From assembly GCA_900318855.1 (NCBI GenBank), contig ONMG01000329.1, positions 1 to 5,670 of the forward strand: a stretch of 5,670 nt of DNA. Direction: 5' to 3'. Every line of letters begins with the position of its first letter. The first letter of the stretch is position 1. The DNA comes from an uncultured Prevotella sp. (GTDB lineage: Bacteria; Bacteroidota; Bacteroidia; Bacteroidales; Bacteroidaceae). This document shows positions 5,285 to 5,670 of this stretch, one piece after another. The translations under genes and the position numbers were made by a program. The notes below the pieces were generated by a model, which made no database searches, was not told the origin of the DNA, and worked only from the letters and a program-made list of their open reading frames with translations.

Positions 5285-5670
5285 ATGACAACAGAAAAGA
5301 CCTATTTCATCTACGTTCGCAGCACCGGCGAGAAGGTGCCGGTCAGCAAGGCACAGCACGATGCTTTCTATAAGGAAGCCGACCGCATCCGCCACAAGGA
5401 GCAAGATCACGGCAGGTGTATGTGCCCTTACCGCTTCATTTGGAAGTGCGACGGCGACTGCATCGGCTGCGAGTATCACGCGGCAGGCGATGTAACTTCG
5501 CTGGATCAACCTCTCCCGGACGGCAACGGTACCCTCGGCGACTATATCCCCGACCGCAGCAAGCCGATGGAGGAAGTCATCGCCGACCGTATGTTGTTGG
5601 AGCAGCTCTTTGCCAGACTGCGTGAGCTCGACCCGGAGGCCGATACCATCATCCAGCTTTGGAAGGATCA
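5285..5670 (+). CDS. Cys-rich sigma-70-like protein of clostridial mobile elements (5' part only)
   Basis: The frame is open from ATG 5285 for 128 codons to the right edge. The start has an excellent AGGAGG 7 bases upstream. The N-terminus (TYFIYVRSTGEKVPVSKAQH, residues 6-25) is followed by a Cys-rich patch with C45, C47, C55, C59 and C62, possibly metal-binding. The last part, VIADRMLLEQLFARLRELDP (98-117), is helical. From memory this resembles small sigma-70-family or sigma-region-4-like proteins on clostridial conjugative elements, where the DNA-binding HTH comes later; that part is outside the window. If so, it would be a transcription regulator of the element. GC is about 58-60% in sampled lines, higher than the operon to the left. 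The name rests on recall; the coding call is firm. Confidence 0.7.
   Translation, partial: MTTEKTYFIYVRSTGEKVPVSKAQHDAFYKEADRIRHKEQDHGRCMCPYRFIWKCDGDCIGCEYHAAGDVTSLDQPLPDGNGTLGDYIPDRSKPMEEVIADRMLLEQLFARLRELDPEADTIIQLWKD

Noticed and set aside
5177..5509. A 110-codon minus-strand frame
   Set aside because: It is mostly antisense to the rightward Cys-rich gene, which has a much better start and ribosome binding site.
1..5670. CRISPR array, tRNA, rRNA, insertion sequence or attachment site
   Set aside because: No regularly spaced repeats, cloverleaf, transposase or terminal inverted repeats were seen. The excisionase-like HTH alone does not establish an attachment site.

Overview
The window looks like an accessory, defence-type region carried on or beside a mobile element in a low-to-mid GC Gram-positive bacterium, most likely a gut Clostridia (Lachnospiraceae or Oscillospiraceae type). 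This is inferred from strong GGAGG-type ribosome binding sites, a consensus sigma-A-like promoter, and protein families I recall from clostridial integrative elements. No search was run.

Positions 1-4991 hold five tightly packed leftward genes that read as one operon. In order of transcription they are: an unnamed 305-residue protein with an acidic linker and a short C-terminal motif (4991-4074); an unnamed 213-residue protein carrying the same motif at its N-terminus (4081-3440, overlapping the first gene by 8 bases); a 70-residue excisionase/MerR-type helix-turn-helix protein (3410-3198); a 761-residue AAA_13/RloC-like ABC-type ATPase with a CPFC zinc-hook-like motif (3158-873); and the first 283 residues of a large helicase with a phospholipase-D-like N-terminal region (849 to beyond the left edge).

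Positions 4992-5284 separate this operon from a divergent rightward gene. The gap holds a convincing leftward promoter (-35 at 5194-5199, -10 at 5171-5176) with repeated TTCTGAT words around it, a leader of about 170 bases containing a hairpin, and an inverted repeat that runs into the ribosome binding site of the rightward gene. From 5285 the window enters the 5' part of a Cys-rich gene resembling the sigma-70-like proteins of clostridial conjugative elements. Its base composition is clearly more GC-rich than the operon's.

Working model (inference): the two small proteins pair through the shared motif 'V-Q-x-G-x-x-N ... IPNYGTVNLT', which resembles RHIM/bacterial amyloid signalling motifs and sits in mirror-image positions in the two proteins. 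The HTH protein may regulate the operon, and the ATPase and helicase may be the nucleic-acid-directed arms. The helicase type is one I associate with type III-like restriction-modification loci, so methyltransferase and restriction genes may lie to the left of the window.
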